A stretch of 64,000 nucleotides of DNA from Mesorhabditis belari (lineage: Eukaryota > Nematoda > Chromadorea > Rhabditida > Rhabditidae), in assembly GCA_958450365.1 (NCBI GenBank), contig CAUEEP010000737.1:2965501-3029500 (forward strand). The letters run 5' to 3'. The translations under genes and the position numbers were made by a program. Numbering within the stretch: position 1 is the first letter of the stretch; each line of letters begins with the position of its first letter. Under the pieces are notes generated by a model. The model was not told the DNA's origin. It ran no database searches and was given only the letters and a program-made list of their open reading frames with translations. Positions 21,565 through 33,325 of the stretch are shown piece after piece.

Positions 21565-24545
21565 TCATTTTGAGTTAACTGTACTTTTAACTGACGTTTG
21601 CGCTACGCTAGGCACAATTTGAATTTTGAAAACAATTTGAAATTTCTTTAATCCCATCGCTTTCAGCGCTTTTTTACGAATGGTTTTGTTGAAGAAGAGG
21701 TAGACAATGGCCGGCATACCTGGAAAACATTTTTGAATTTAATCAAAAAAGAAAGTAGAATTTACAATGCATCAGAAACCATGCATTCGAACTGATATAC
21801 ATCATAAGCATAAAATAGGGAGAGCTGGCGAAAAGGCCCAACGTCGCATAGGCGGTGGCAGTGAGCAGAGGGAACACGGAGACGAGGATGGCCTGCTGAA
21901 GGACCTGTCATAGGGGAATCAGTATGTTGATTTGGTTATCGGATTTCCTCTAATCGTGAACCGGGTCAATTTAGAAGGCACTATTAGAAGAAAGACGGTA
22001 GGTCAATTGGTATGGATAGGGAGAGTCGACATTCTTCGTTCCAGTACGAGATTCCAGTACGAGATCAAACTCAAAACCCAAGCCACTCTTTCTTTTGCTT
22101 CAACAAAAACCTGTTTTTTGTAGGAAACCATTTGTCCATATTTCCTTTCTCTTCTCCATTGCAGCAGATAGGTTAATGGAGTGAAAATGCCCAATGAAAA
22201 GCAGAAAATCAAATTGAAAATCCCCTGCACTTTTGCCTCGAACTGAAATTGAATGACAGATAGGAAATCGTGTAAAGTATTAAAGCAAATTAGCGCTAGG
22301 AAAACACAGAAAATCGGGGTACCTGATTATTTGTGAGACCCGGAATCATCGGATCGAAAATCCAACTCCCGAAGTCGGCATTGAAAAGACCAGGTGTGCC
22401 GAAAAGATTGAGATAAACTCCGAATCCAATTGAGATTCCAATCGACCACAACGCTCGGTTTTCCTCAAAAACGATTTTGTCGTTGATTTAAGTGGTAAAC
22501 CTTGAAGAGAAAGTCCTTCCATTTGCTGGCAGCTAAATCGAGTATTCGCGTGAGAAGAAGGAGAAATGTCAGAAGAAAGGACGTATTCGCCGATTCTGTA
22601 ACGGATTCTCATGGGACAATCAAAAATTTACTAGAAATTAAACCATCATTCAGCCAGGAATCGATGCCGAAAACTTCAAAAACCTAAACGAAACCAAGAC
22701 GGACAGTTTTTCAATTCAAATTGGCTCTTGGTTTTGGGCCTTTTTCACAAACATCGCCTCCCCCACCAGCCTCCATATTTTTAGGGTTTAAACTTTTATT
22801 TTATTTTTTTCATTTCAATTCAAGGATTTCAAGAGCTGAGTCATTATTTTCTACTTACGATTGCCAAAGCTTCCGAGACAATAAATCAATAAAGGATAAT
22901 CACAAAACACGGTTCCGACAGCCACAAAATATCCAGTGAAATGTCCAGCAGTGAAAATAGCAAAACAATCACAAATCCCTAAATATCCTAAATATTAAAT
23001 GTCTAAAGTAAAAGTTAAAAGAAGTAAAAGTTAAAAGAAGTAAAAGTTAAAAAGGTTAAAAGAAAGAAGTAAATGGTTAAAAGTAGACTTCGGAAAACAA
23101 AACTTAACCAAAACCAAAACCAAAACTAACCAAAACTCGCCAATATCTCGCGACTGGGAGGAGCTAGCGAAAATCTGTTTGCAGATTTGAAATCAGCATG
23201 CAAAAATCTATCCCATAGGCTCTTTTTTCGAAATTTCGAGGTCGTGTTTTGGTCCTTTTTTCGGCCGCGAGATTTTGGGGGGGCACATCGGCGCGAAAAT
23301 GCGTTTTCTATAGGATTTTTCTGGGAGTACCTTTTTTAGATGCGGAAAATTGTGCTGATTCCGAATCTGAAGGAATTTTCCAAATCCCTCTGACAGAAAT
23401 TTTTTAAATTGAGTTTTAGCAGTTTTTTGGTCATTTTGTATGGGAAATTTTGTGGTACCCTGCAGTTTGGAGCTCGTAACTCGACAACGAGGGTCTAGAA
23501 CCAAAAACGAAGGAGTAGGTCTTATTCTAGAGATTCTTACGAACATTTTGATGCAAAAATCATAAAATTTGCTCAACTCTACAAAAAGTTATGAAAATTC
23601 CTTCAGATTCGGAATCAGCACAATTTTCCGCATCTAAAAAAGGTACTCCCAGAAAAATCCTATAGAAAACGCATTTTTGCCTTATTTCGCGCCGATGTGG
23701 GGGGGGTAGTCAAAACAGCGCCGTCAAATTTCTCACAATCCAAAAAACCAAGCCGGCTCAAGTTTTATATCAAAAAATTCCTTGCATTCTTGGCTACATG
23801 ATGGGTGAAACAGTTTTTTAAAAAGTTAATATTTCATAGATAAAAAGAGCACTCAAAATGGGTCTCTAAAGATATTCAGTTAACCAACTGAGTATCACTC
23901 GAATTTTAAATTTACATGTTAATTTATATGCAAATTGAGTTTTGGTTTGTTTTGGTTTTGGTTTTGGTTTTGGTCTGGTTTTGGTTTTGGTTTCGTTTGC
24001 CGAACTCTAGTTAAAAGCAATTTAAAAGCAATTTAAAAGTAATTTAAAAGTAATTTAAAAATAAATGGTGGTTAAATCTTGATTTTGAATCTTAAATGGT
24101 TAAAAGATTTAACCACCATTTATTTTTAAATTACTTTTAAATTACTTTTAACTTACTTCTAACCTACTTCTAACCATCTACTTCTTTCTTTTTCTTTAAA
24201 CTAAATCTTGTTTAAGACAACTTTTAAGATTTTACCGCAAATTTTGACATTTCAATTACGCTAGAGTCAAAAAATCTATTAAGGAAACAAAAAAAAAACA
24301 ATTGAAGATTCAATTTCCAGCACCATTTCACTCACCCAAGGCAAACATGAGTTTATACGCAGAATACTTGAGAAGCTCTTTCCTTCCAATAATCGCCAAA
24401 CAGATTAAGTAAAGAATCTCAAAGTTTAAGATACTTTTTCTCTTTCTCTGTATTTTGCGTTACCTGAATGAAAAAGCTAAAAATGATATAAAACAAGCCC
24501 AACGATAAATGGGCTTGTGATCTTGGTGAGACTGGAGTGTAGTTG
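21565..24545 (-). CDS. Seven-transmembrane chemoreceptor, Srt family, incomplete
   Basis: Exons (minus): 24464-24545, 24336-24417, 22859-22978, a likely 30-nt exon near 22622-22670, 22501-22532, 22323-22463, 22111-22242, 21766-21904, 21565-21719 (stop TGA). Phases agree. Srt features: LSLGLFYIIFSFFIQ and ILYLICLAIIGRK (helix 1), FALGICDCFAIF, VGTVFCDYPLLIY (helix 3), WIFDPMIPGL, and NAWFLMHCMPAIVYLFFNKT (helix 7 and tail). Two parts are missing: the N-terminal exon, and the stretch around the conserved ALNRC of helix 3-4, where only LFGIDSWLND is found. It may be a pseudogene or have a diverged exon. The large intron holds a foldback element and a 48-bp-arm palindrome. Confidence 0.75.
23091..24003. 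repeat. Foldback element in srt intron
   Basis: Outer ends are CGGAAAACAAAAC followed by CCAAAA repeats (23091-23140) and the inverse at 23935-24003. The inner arms 23287-23400 and 23580-23690 are inverted (shared CAGCACAATTTTCCGCATCT). Confidence 0.8.
24033..24151. repeat. Palindrome with 48-bp perfect arms
   Basis: 24033-24080 and 24104-24151 are inverted copies (AAATAAATGGTGGTTAAATC and inverse), with a 23-nt loop. Confidence 0.88.
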
Positions 24546-24597
24546 CTGAAAAATAAAACATTTTAACATTCGAAATGCTGAACATTTTTTATTTGGT

Positions 24598-25090
24598 TCC
24601 TATTGGGTAGATATTTGGTTACTATTTGGTTTCTATTTGGTTCCTTTTTGGTTCCTATTGGGTAGATATTTGGTTACTATCTGGTTCCTATTGGGTTACT
24701 ATTTGGGTCCTATTTGGTTCCTATTGGGTTACTATTTGGGTCCTCTTTCGTCCATATTTGGTTCCTATTGGGTTACTATTTGGTTCCTATTTGGTTCCTA
24801 TTTGGGTCCTATTTGGGTCCTATTTGATTCCTATTTGGTTCCTATTGAGTTCCTACTTGGTTCCTATTTGTTTCCTTGTAGTTCCTATTGGGTTCCTATT
24901 TGGGTCCTATTTGGTTTATATTGGGTTACTGTTTGGGTCCTTTTTGGTTCCTTGTAGTTTCTATTTAGTTCCTATTGAGTTCCTACTTGGTTCCTATTCG
25001 TTTCCTTGTAGTTCCTATTGGGTTCCTATTTGGTTCCTATTGGGTTCATATTTGGTTCCTTTTTGGTTTCCATTTGGTTTCTATTTCCTA
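24598..25090. repeat. Minisatellite TTTGGTTCCTATTGGG-type
   Basis: Nearly 500 bp of 11-12-bp units (GGTTCCTATTT, GGGTCCTATTT, GGGTTACTATTT). The long open frames here (24626-25108, 24637-24957) are products of the repeat. Confidence 0.93.
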
Positions 25091-25587
25091 AAACGTTCAT
25101 CACTTTAACAATTTAACAAATAACAATTCAATAAAAAAAAACAAATACAAATGCTAACAAAGTAACAATTAACAATTAAAAATTGATCAAGTATGATTAA
25201 AGCTTCAAAGCCAAACCCGCAATCGTATTTAGGATTCGCTTCTAGACGACCGTAAATCCAAAAAGTCTCCATTTAGGAAGACAAAAAAATACAAAAAATG
25301 ATTTCAAAATGAAAGATAAAATAAATAATTTTCTTTCAAACGGATTCAACAATTTTCTTTCATTTCGGGTCCTTTATAAACTGCTAATTTAAGCGTATAC
25401 ATAATGAGCATTTTGCTTTTGCGTGGGGAGAACTTTTTGGTGTTTCAACGATTCAAAAATCTTTTTTTTGAGATGGCTTTTGCTCATTGGAAAACTATTT
25501 TTGAAAGTTTGACGTTTTTTTTGCAGAAGTTCTTCCCACGTAAAGACAGTACACTTTTTTTCAGCTTGATTTTCGAGAGAGTTAATG

Positions 25588-25948
25588 CTAGTTTCCCTGA
25601 TTCTTTCTTTCTTGTGACTAGTCGATTTATGTTTTCTTTCTGTCGACTGATATGTTTCTTAAGCTCAGCTAATTTGTTTGTGCCACAAATTTGGCTTTAA
25701 TTCCTCTTTAATCCTCTAGTTTGAGTTTGTGTTTACTCCGCTTCCCTTGAATGTTCAAGTTTGACTTCATTTTGAACTTTCATTACAGAAAACATTACAG
25801 AAATTCATTACAAAAGTTAAAACACGATTTTAATTGTTATTACTTTTGTTTTATTCTACGTTTCTGTTTTCTGAGGAATAAGCTGTCAGTCGACAGAAAG
25901 AATACATAATCGACTAGTCACAAGAAAGAAAGAATCAGGGAAACTAGG
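25588..25948. repeat. Inverted repeat, 60-bp arms
   Basis: 25588-25648 (CTAGTTTCCCTGATTCTTTC, GTGACTAGTCGAT) and 25889-25948 are inverted copies. The right arm overlaps the end of the exon-like piece at 25945. Confidence 0.85.
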
Positions 25949-26166
25949 AATTTGATACCAAAGCGCGCCGAAATAAACGTACTGGTGTCGAGATATGAGC
26001 GGTTCTTTAAGCGTTTCCAAAATCTGAAATTAAGACATCACTTACAAGCCATTTGATGGTGTTTATTCAATTTGAAACATTCATTTTATGTTTCTCAATT
26101 TCCGTCGCAAGCTTACAGCGAATTCCTTCAATTCCTTCCTCGGCTAGATAAAGAATAGATGTAAAC
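25945..26166 (-). other. Two exon-like pieces of an unknown gene
   Basis: Pieces 26079-26166 (acceptor TGTTCTAG, donor GTTTCA) and 26023 down to about 25945 (acceptor ATTTCAG) join in phase 0: SILYLAEEGIEGIRCKLATE, then KHKMN, then ETLKEPLISRHQYVYFGALWY. The composition looks coding, but no family is recognised and the second piece runs into an inverted repeat. Possibly a relic. Confidence 0.3.
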
Positions 26167-26319
26167 CTAGAACAAATAGCCTGGAAACCTCTTCATCCTA
26201 TTAACTTTTTTTTGAGTAGACAAATTTTAATAAAACTTTCAATTTCTCTTAGTTGGATAGCATAGAAAAATTGGTATTGATCAGATTAAAAAATCGATTT
26301 TAAACCCGTTGTGGTGGTT

Positions 26320-26554
26320 AATAATAGAATCTATTATTTACGGTAGGTAATCACCCTTTCTTTTTCCCTTTCTATCGTAATCTTTCCCTCCCAACCTTTG
26401 GCAATTCCACAACATTCAAGATTTCATTGGCAATTTTTTTTAAAAGGCTTCTGAAAGGCTTTTTTTAGACTTTGAAGCTTTCTTCTCTTTTCGCTTTTAC
26501 ACCATCATTTATTGGAGTGGGATACTATTAGAGCTATTAGAGTATTTACGGGAG
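26320..26554. repeat. MITE family 1 end fragments
   Basis: TATTATTTACGGTAGG near 26330-26346 and GAGTGGGATACTATTAGAG...GAGTATTTACGGGAG at 26513-26554 resemble the right terminus of family 1. The body is absent. Confidence 0.55.
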
Positions 26555-27270
26555 ATAAACCTTTAAACTTTCCACCGTAATCTTTCCTTCGTATTTGTCA
26601 ATTTCATTTGCAAGAACTCATTTAAACTTTATCGACTTTTAAATGTCTGCGAAATCTTTTTCGTAAACGTTTTCAATTTGTCCTTGTAGTTTCAGTTCCC
26701 CCCTTTTCTCGTAAACAAGCACAAAATAGTGACAAAGTTGTGCATGATCACAAATCACAAATGAATCATTTAAAAGATGTCTGTGATTTGAGGATAGAAC
26801 GAGATTTCAGGTCTAGAGTTGAAGATGAGATCTGATTGGAAAATTTGAAAAAATCAAAAAGCAAGCTGATTGAAAAATTTGAAAACAGTACACTTCACTT
26901 GTTAATACATAATTTCAAGACAGAAAAAAGTAAACGCACCCTTTCTGGCACACTCAGCCCTCAATTTCTCTGTAAAAATAGCTCAATTTACGAGAAAACA
27001 AAGAGTGCAATAGAAAGGGTGCACAAAGTACAACAAAGTACAGTTTCAGGGTTGCTCCAAAAGCGATTTTATTGGATCGAGCAAAGTTTCAGCTAGAAGC
27101 CAAAAGCTGGCTACTCATCAAAAGTCAGGTCTAGCCTTGATCAGCCTTGCAGGTCACAAAGTCAATTTGAATAGCAAGCATTCGTTTTGCTCTTGTTTTG
27201 ATCAAAAGCCAAGTCCTGTCCTGGCTTGACTTGCCTGGTTAATACAGGGCCTGATACAGGCCGAAAATGA

Positions 27271-27350
27271 TCCCTTTGTGGTGTAGTAGATAAGGAGCTC
27301 GTATCAAGAGCAAGCCATTCACCTTTTTGCTCAGGTTCAATTCCTTTTGT
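27271..27350 (+). other. tRNA-like sequence (degenerate)
   Basis: An A-box-like TGTGGTGTAGTAGATAAGG and a B-box GGTTCAATTCC are spaced as in a tRNA, but stems pair poorly. It is probably a tRNA pseudogene or SINE head. Confidence 0.4.
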
Positions 27351-27833
27351 AGCTAGATCTAGTCAGAGCTGGGTCTGATTTTTGATCAGACTCTGGCCTT
27401 GCCTTGATTGATCTGATCTGGCTCTAGGACCAAGTTGAAAGCCAGTTTGATCAGCGGAATTACCAAGTTTCTAAACAAAACAATAGTATGTGTTGTTTTT
27501 GATCACCTCGATTACTTATTTATCGATTTGAATGTATGAGATCGAGTGACGAATCAGCGATCTCTGCGATCCCTTTCCCATCTTTCCCTCGATTTCCCCC
27601 TGTCTGACCATATCCATTCAGCTGTGACAAATACCCAAAGAAATACAAAACATAACAATGCAAAAACCCTTCCTTCTCTTTTCATTTTCTCAGTTCTAAA
27701 CGCACCGCCCCACCAGAAAAAAAAGCAAAGATTTGTCCTTGTCTTTTCCCCTTTTTTTTCAATCAAAAATTTTCCACCTTTTAAACCCAGTTTTTGCCCA
27801 ACTATTTGCGTCTGCTTATTTTAGTATTGTGCA

Positions 27834-30800
27834 ATGAGAATACTGTACTCTTTATCAACTCTTTGTTTTCTATTGCGTTTTGGTGAAGCTGATTCAGGTG
27901 ATCAGCTCGTTGGATCGGTGGGTTCTTTAAGAAACACTCAAACACACTCAAAATTGACCGAATTTCGAAGCAAATTCGAGCTCGGCTTAGAAAATTCGTT
28001 CAAAGTAGCGGCTCGGCTTAGAAAATTCGTTCAAAGTAGTTCAAAGTAATTCAAAGTAGAAAATCGATCAAAGCAAACTCTTTTCTCATCTTTAACAAAT
28101 TAGGACTTAAGTCTTAAATAGAATACATGTATTGAAGAAAATTGAACTATTCAGATAAAGATAGAATGTAAAACAAGTTACAATGCAATCGAGTAGTGCA
28201 CTTGATCAAAGATTTTTCAAATCTAGCCTATAAACGAAGGCTGGCCTGTTCCTGATTCTGGTTTTATTTACCTTACTTACCCCAAATCAAACCCTACTCC
28301 ATCAATCACAAAATAGTTTTATTCAAATAGCTTTATTCAAATAGCTTTATTCAAATAGCTATATTCAAATAGCTATATTCTAATAGCTTTATTCTAATAG
28401 CTATATTCTAATAGCTTTATTCAAATAGCAGTATTCGAATAGCAGACATTCAAATAACTTGATTCAAATAGCTTTATTTAAATAGCTTTATTCTAATAGC
28501 TTCTTTATTCAAAAGCGCATTTCTCTCGTGCCTTTAATTCTTCATTTTCACGAGAAAAATGGGGAATTTGATACGCTAGACGATGTGTGTTTATAGAAAC
28601 AAAAGTACCAGTTTTGGAGCTGCACTTTGAGAGTTGTTTTCATCAATTTTCACCCAAACTTTGACCCGTTTCTTTTCCCGTTTCTTTTCCAGACTCTCTA
28701 GACTTTGATCATCTCAAAAAGGATATCCAATCCATCCAATATCGATATATTTTTTTTCATGTTTTCGTCACATCATTCGATTGTCTGAAAAAGAGGATGA
28801 AATTGATGAGAGAACGGAAAGTTCGAGAAGAAAAAAAAAATGAAAAGAATGACCTGGGAGCTCAAAGAGTTTAAGAAAGTATCCCTTTAAGAAATAACTG
28901 AATATCTGATATCTCAATTTAAACAATTTCAGATCACAAAAGACGGCTCAGATATTCTCAAGAAAGCGTCCACGGGTTTTGGGCATGTTAGACAGGTAAA
29001 ATTTCATTTCATCTCATTTCAATAATACTAAAATTGTAGAAAATTGAATACTTGAAAGTTTTAAAATGCTTACTTTTGTTTAGGGATTTGTTAAATGCTA
29101 ATTTATACCTTTCAATTTCAATTTTTCTATTATAAACGTGAACTCTAAATGGAAATCCATGTAAATTTAAATAATTTTGTTTTCTATTAAAAAGTACAAG
29201 CTTAGTTTCGGTTATTTTCTTCCTTTCTTCTTCCTTTCTCTTTTTCTCTTGCCAAGTTAAGGTACCGAATAGCTCAGTGGTTAGAGCCCAGCAATCTCGA
29301 AAAGCAAAGGTCGAGGGTTAGATGCCCTCTCCGGAAATCTTCTATTTCTTTTTTTTCTCCAATTTCTTCATGCTTCAACTTTTTTTCAGTGCTCATGCGG
29401 TGAACAAAGCGAGTGTGTAGCCGAGATGAAGCGACAAGCCACCGAGTGCAATCGACCGTGCTTCGAGCGTTTTCATAAGGTCATTTTTTTGTAAGCCTTA
29501 TCAAATAATACAAAAATTGAGCTAATTAAATGAAAACTGGCGATATTACGACACAGCGACATGTCAGTGTCTATTCTGTAGCCTCTCTAGAATACTTTTT
29601 CCTATCCCAGCCACTACAGGGTGCGGCAAAAGTTCTGACACTTTTTCTGTAAGCAGTAATTTTGTTGGCTTCAAAAACCCGTGAATTTCAAAAAACTAAC
29701 GCCGGATTCTAAAAATTTAGGTAGTTTCACCCCAATATAGCCATTTTCATAAAAAGATTTCAACTCTCAATAACTTTTTGACGAGAATTTTTTATATCCC
29801 GGTCTGGTCGCTGAAGATTTTTGCGAAAGTTGACTTAAACTTTGCAGAATGAAATTTTTTCCAAAAACTGCTGTTACCATTTGATAGAACTGAGTTTTTT
29901 CTTGAAAACAAGCCACAAAAAAGCTTTATATCTCAAAAACGAAAGATTTTCAAGCGATTCTACGAAGGGCACCCAAATCTCAACAGCAAAAAAAAAGGCT
30001 GTAACGACCTTTAAACATCCACATCAAAAGGTTGTTTAGATGGCAATTTTTGTGTAAAAAAGTATATTAGGGGGTAAAAATATCTGAATTTTTATAATCC
30101 GGTGTTAGTTTTTCAAGAATCGCGTTTTTTCCAAGTCAAACTGCCCGTTTACAAAAAGTGTCAGAACTTTTGCCGCACCCTGTAGACATGGGAAACGTCG
30201 ATAGGTGTACAAAGGAAAAATGTCATAGCTTGTCCAATTTTGCCTCAATCTATTTGTCTTTGATTTGAATTGATGGAAAATGAAATTCTGCGTCAAATGA
30301 TATCAAAATCAAAAAGATTAGAGTGAAATTGGCCGAGATATGTCATTTTTTCGTTGCACGACTATTGGCATTCACATTGAGATTCCTCAAGTCTAGTAGC
30401 TACAGCATTTATAGCTACAGCATTTAGAGCTACAGCATTTAGAGCTACAGCATTTAGAGCTACAGCATTTATAGCTACAGCATTTATAGCTACAGCATTT
30501 ATAGCTACAGCATTCAAATACTTTAGCTATTATCATTTTTATTATCACTTTTATTATAATTATATAATTTCAACATTTCAGGTGACCTCAAGAGTCGACC
30601 AACTTTTCCAGTGTTTTGATGAGAAAGCGGGGATCATCGAGGGATTTCTCGGGTGTTTTGAGACACAAGTTGATGGGTGAATCTTTATTTGAATAGATTT
30701 TCAAAATAAATTTACTGCTACAGTCTCTTTTATTCTATTTTTAGTTGTGTCTCAACGATGAACGGTCCACAAATACCAAAAACAGATATCTCTTCAATCT

Positions 30801-32439
30801 TCACCTTTGCACAGAATGCCCTCGAGAGGAAAGATCCAACATTGGAGGTGCGGGATTTTAATGCTTTTTCTAAAAGATCGGAATTTCAGACTCCAGATTT
30901 TCTTCAGCTTTTCTCCGAGCTTCAGCTTCAGCTTTACTTAATTACGATTCCTTCCATCATTCGAAATGATTTCAAAATTAAGTAGAACGGAGAAAAGTTG
31001 AAGAAAAGATAACGGCAATTTTCTCAAACACCTTTTAGAAGGCGTATAAGGATTCTACTCTATTCCAGATTATTTACAGTTAACTTATCTGTGCTTAAAA
31101 TCCAAATGCACTCTTTCTGCAAATGCAAATTGATTTTAGGCTCTCCTCTCACCAATCAAGCATATTCTTGACTCGGCAGGCGAGTGGGCGTTGTGTTTGA
31201 AAGAATGTTTCCTACAAAGAAATTCACATGGATTCTGTTTTGATCGAAAGGGGTGAGAGGATTGAAAATTAATTCTTTTTGAAAAGAGATTTCGATAATT
31301 GGCTTATTCCCTTACCGTAAAACCTAAAGAGAACTAAAGAGAAAGAGAAAAAAACGCGTTTTTCATCATCCGTCCTCTTTCTAGGCTCATATTTTTGTTA
31401 TTTGTAGACCTAAGCAATTTATTTCTTTTTATTTCTTCAATTTATTTCAGGAAATTGATAGAATTAAGGTTATCTGGATGGGGTAAAATGTGTTAAAATC
31501 TCGGCTTATTACAGGTTGATCTCAGCCGCTCTAGGCAGTCCGTTCTAGGCTCATATTTTTGTTATTTGTAGACCTAAGCCAATTTATTTCTTTTTTTAAA
31601 TAAAAATTCACATCGTTTACTGTACACATTCAAGATTTCATGATCATAAAATCAATAGATAATTTGTTTTAAGTTCATTGAAAATAGGTTGTCAAAAAAA
31701 ATGAGCTCAAATTTAGGGGTTTCTCTATCGATGTTCTTATAGAAAATATTAAAGTATTTTATATTTTTTTTGAACCAAATCTACTTAAACATAACAAAGC
31801 CTAGCTTTTAGAGAAAAACTGCAAAGAAAAAGTGTTTTTTTTTTTTTGTATAAAAATCCCGTAAAAAAAAAAGCTCGCTATTTTTTTGACAAGAAATTTT
31901 TAAGGTTTCATAAAAAATTATCTATTGATTCTATGATCATGAAAACTTGAATATATACAGAAAATTATATGTATTTTTATTTTAAAAACAAATAAATAGT
32001 TTTCGTCGACAAATAACAGAAATATGAGCCTAGAACGGACTGCCTAGAGCGGCTGAGATCAACCTGTAATAAGCCGAGATTTTAACACATTTTACCCCAT
32101 TCAGATAGCCTTAATTCTATCAATTTCCTAATCTAATCTTTCCTTTTCACCTCCTGAACACTAAAATTCAGTTGTCAACCAAAATTGGAAGAAAGGAAAG
32201 CGAAGAAATCGTTTAAACGTTGCACACACAAAATTCACTGGAAAGATCAAGCCGGCGATCTTTGTCATTGCTCAGCCGATGCCGGATTGGAGTCAGTTTT
32301 ACTAGCAATTAAGAGATACACTTCTAAGCACACAAAATTCATCTCAAAAATCTCCCTATTTTACAGTGAACTGAACCAATATTGCCTTCTTTTCGATCAC
32401 ATGAAATCCTCAAGAAGATCGCATAGAAAACACGGATAA
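27834..32439 (+). CDS. Secreted Cys-rich protein, CPG4-like
   Basis: Eight exons: 27834-27917, 28933-28995, 29390-29479, 30582-30676, 30745-30847, 31140-31252, 32172-32291, 32367-32439. Phases agree; 246 residues. Signal peptide MRILYSLSTLCFLLRFGEA, then a helical Cys-rich body (GHVRQCSCGEQSEC, CNRPCFERF, LFQCFDEK, FLGCFETQVD, ALCLKECFLQR, DLCHCSADAG), reminiscent of the nematode chondroitin proteoglycan 4 family, ending in a basic tail (SSRRSHRKHG). It is probably extracellular. The last intron (32292-32366) is optional: reading through also stays open. An AG lies 9 bp before the ATG (TTTTAG ending 27824), suitable for trans-splicing. Introns carry two minisatellites, a tRNA-like SINE, a Tc1-like MITE and a 119-bp-arm inverted repeat. 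Family assignment is tentative. Confidence 0.75.
28316..28510. repeat. 14-bp tandem repeat TTTATTCAAATAGC
   Basis: About 13 units with T/A and C/A variants in intron 1 of the CPG4-like gene. Confidence 0.9.
29261..29337 (+). other. tRNA-derived SINE-like element, copy 1
   Basis: The D arm is intact (AGCTCAGTGGTTAGAGC) and the T arm is a perfect 5-bp stem with a 7-nt loop (GAGGG/CCCTC around TTAGATG). The anticodon arm is not canonical. It shares GGTACCGAAT, TCAGTGGTTA and CGAAAAGCA with the inverted copy at 43371-43436. Confidence 0.55.
29615..30184. mobile_element. Non-autonomous Tc1-like element
   Basis: Perfectly matched 30-bp ends CAGGGTGCGGCAAAAGTTCT (29617, and inverse to 30182) are flanked by TA on both sides. 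The 510-bp interior has no transposase. The outer CAGGGTGCG matches the ends of the Tc1-like relic at 18815-19982, so a related transposase could have moved it. It lies in intron 3 of the CPG4-like gene. Confidence 0.92.
30396..30515. repeat. 16-bp tandem repeat AGCTACAGCATTTATA
   Basis: Seven to eight units, alternating TATA and TAGA junctions, in the same intron as the Tc1-like MITE. Confidence 0.9.
31450..32128. repeat. Inverted-repeat element with 119-bp arms
   Basis: 31450-31568 and 32010-32128 are inverted copies (shared GAACGGACTGCCTAGAGCGG). A second, inner inverted pair is near 31636-31665 and 31918-31950. The segment CTAGGCTCATATTTTTG is also present at 31383 as a direct partial copy. 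It fills intron 6 of the CPG4-like gene. Confidence 0.88.
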
Positions 32440-33325
32440 AATTTGAAATAAATAGTTGAGAAATTTTTCCACAAACTATATTTTCATCTATCAAAAATCT
32501 AATCGAAAAGTTAATTAAGATAATTATGAAATGTTATCGTAGTTGTAGTATCGTAGTAATCGTAGTTATCGTAGTAATATCAGAGTTGATACAGTGGGGT
32601 ACCACGGGGAAAACTTGACGATGAAGGCCGGGTGAAGTCATCTAAAAATTTCAGTGTACTTTTGTACTCCAGAAAAATCTAAAATCATCCTTTCCCACTG
32701 GAATGCATAATAATTATATAAATTATATAATTATATAACAATTATATAATTATATAACAGCTATATAACATCACAATTATATAGAGCAAAATTATATAAC
32801 AATATATAAAAGTTCTTTAACCTTTCTCAAAACTTCTTAACTAACCCATACTCGTAACTGGAGAGATCATTCTTGTCAACTCTGAATGCGCATTTGATTG
32901 TTGTGGGGGATTGGCAGGGCAGTAGGATCGAAGTTTTCTAAAATTTCTAAAGTTTCTGAAGTCATGATTAATAATTGGCAGTGATTGTTTAACCTGATTC
33001 TAGGCCAGAGTCTGACAAGTTCTAGTTTCTAACAACGCTAAAGCTAGGTTTGGATTGGACAAGGCCAGAACTAAAGGCTTTGGTTGGACAAGAAAGTCAG
33101 GCTTGGATTGGGTTCTGATTTTTCATGATCAGGCCGTAGCTAGGCCAGCTAGAATCAAGCCAGGACCAGCCAGCTTTGTGAAAATACTAGAAAACTTGGC
33201 ATTGTATTAACTCTAGTACTTGATAGTACTTATTTAGTAATCATTGTTCATCGAACTCATTGTATTATTATTATTCATATTTAGTATTCATTTCAGTTTA
33301 CTCGTAATCTAGTTTTTCATAAAAC
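32440..33325. other. Intergenic, convergent gene ends
   Basis: No gene seen. It holds a GTAGTTATC repeat (32538-32580), an ATTATATAA repeat (32705-32800) and degenerate CTAGGCCAG-type repeats (33000-33180). Confidence 0.5.

Larger units (their letters stand above)
25091..27833. other. Long gene-poor region
   Basis: It holds a 60-bp inverted repeat (25588-25948), two exon-like pieces on the minus strand (25945-26166), end fragments of MITE family 1 (26320-26554), a tRNA-like sequence (27271-27350) and degenerate repeats rich in AAGCCAGG/CTGGCTT (27090-27440). Open frames at 26836-27096 and 27546-27824 show no family likeness. The right end is the likely promoter of the gene at 27834. Confidence 0.5.

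Noticed and set aside
24626..25108. 160-residue Trp/Gly/Tyr-rich open frame
   Set aside because: Purely the translation of the GGTTCCTATTTGG minisatellite; two frames are open for the same reason.
28316..30515. CRISPR-like regular arrays
   Set aside because: The 14-bp and 16-bp units are direct tandem minisatellites with no unique spacers, in a eukaryotic intron.
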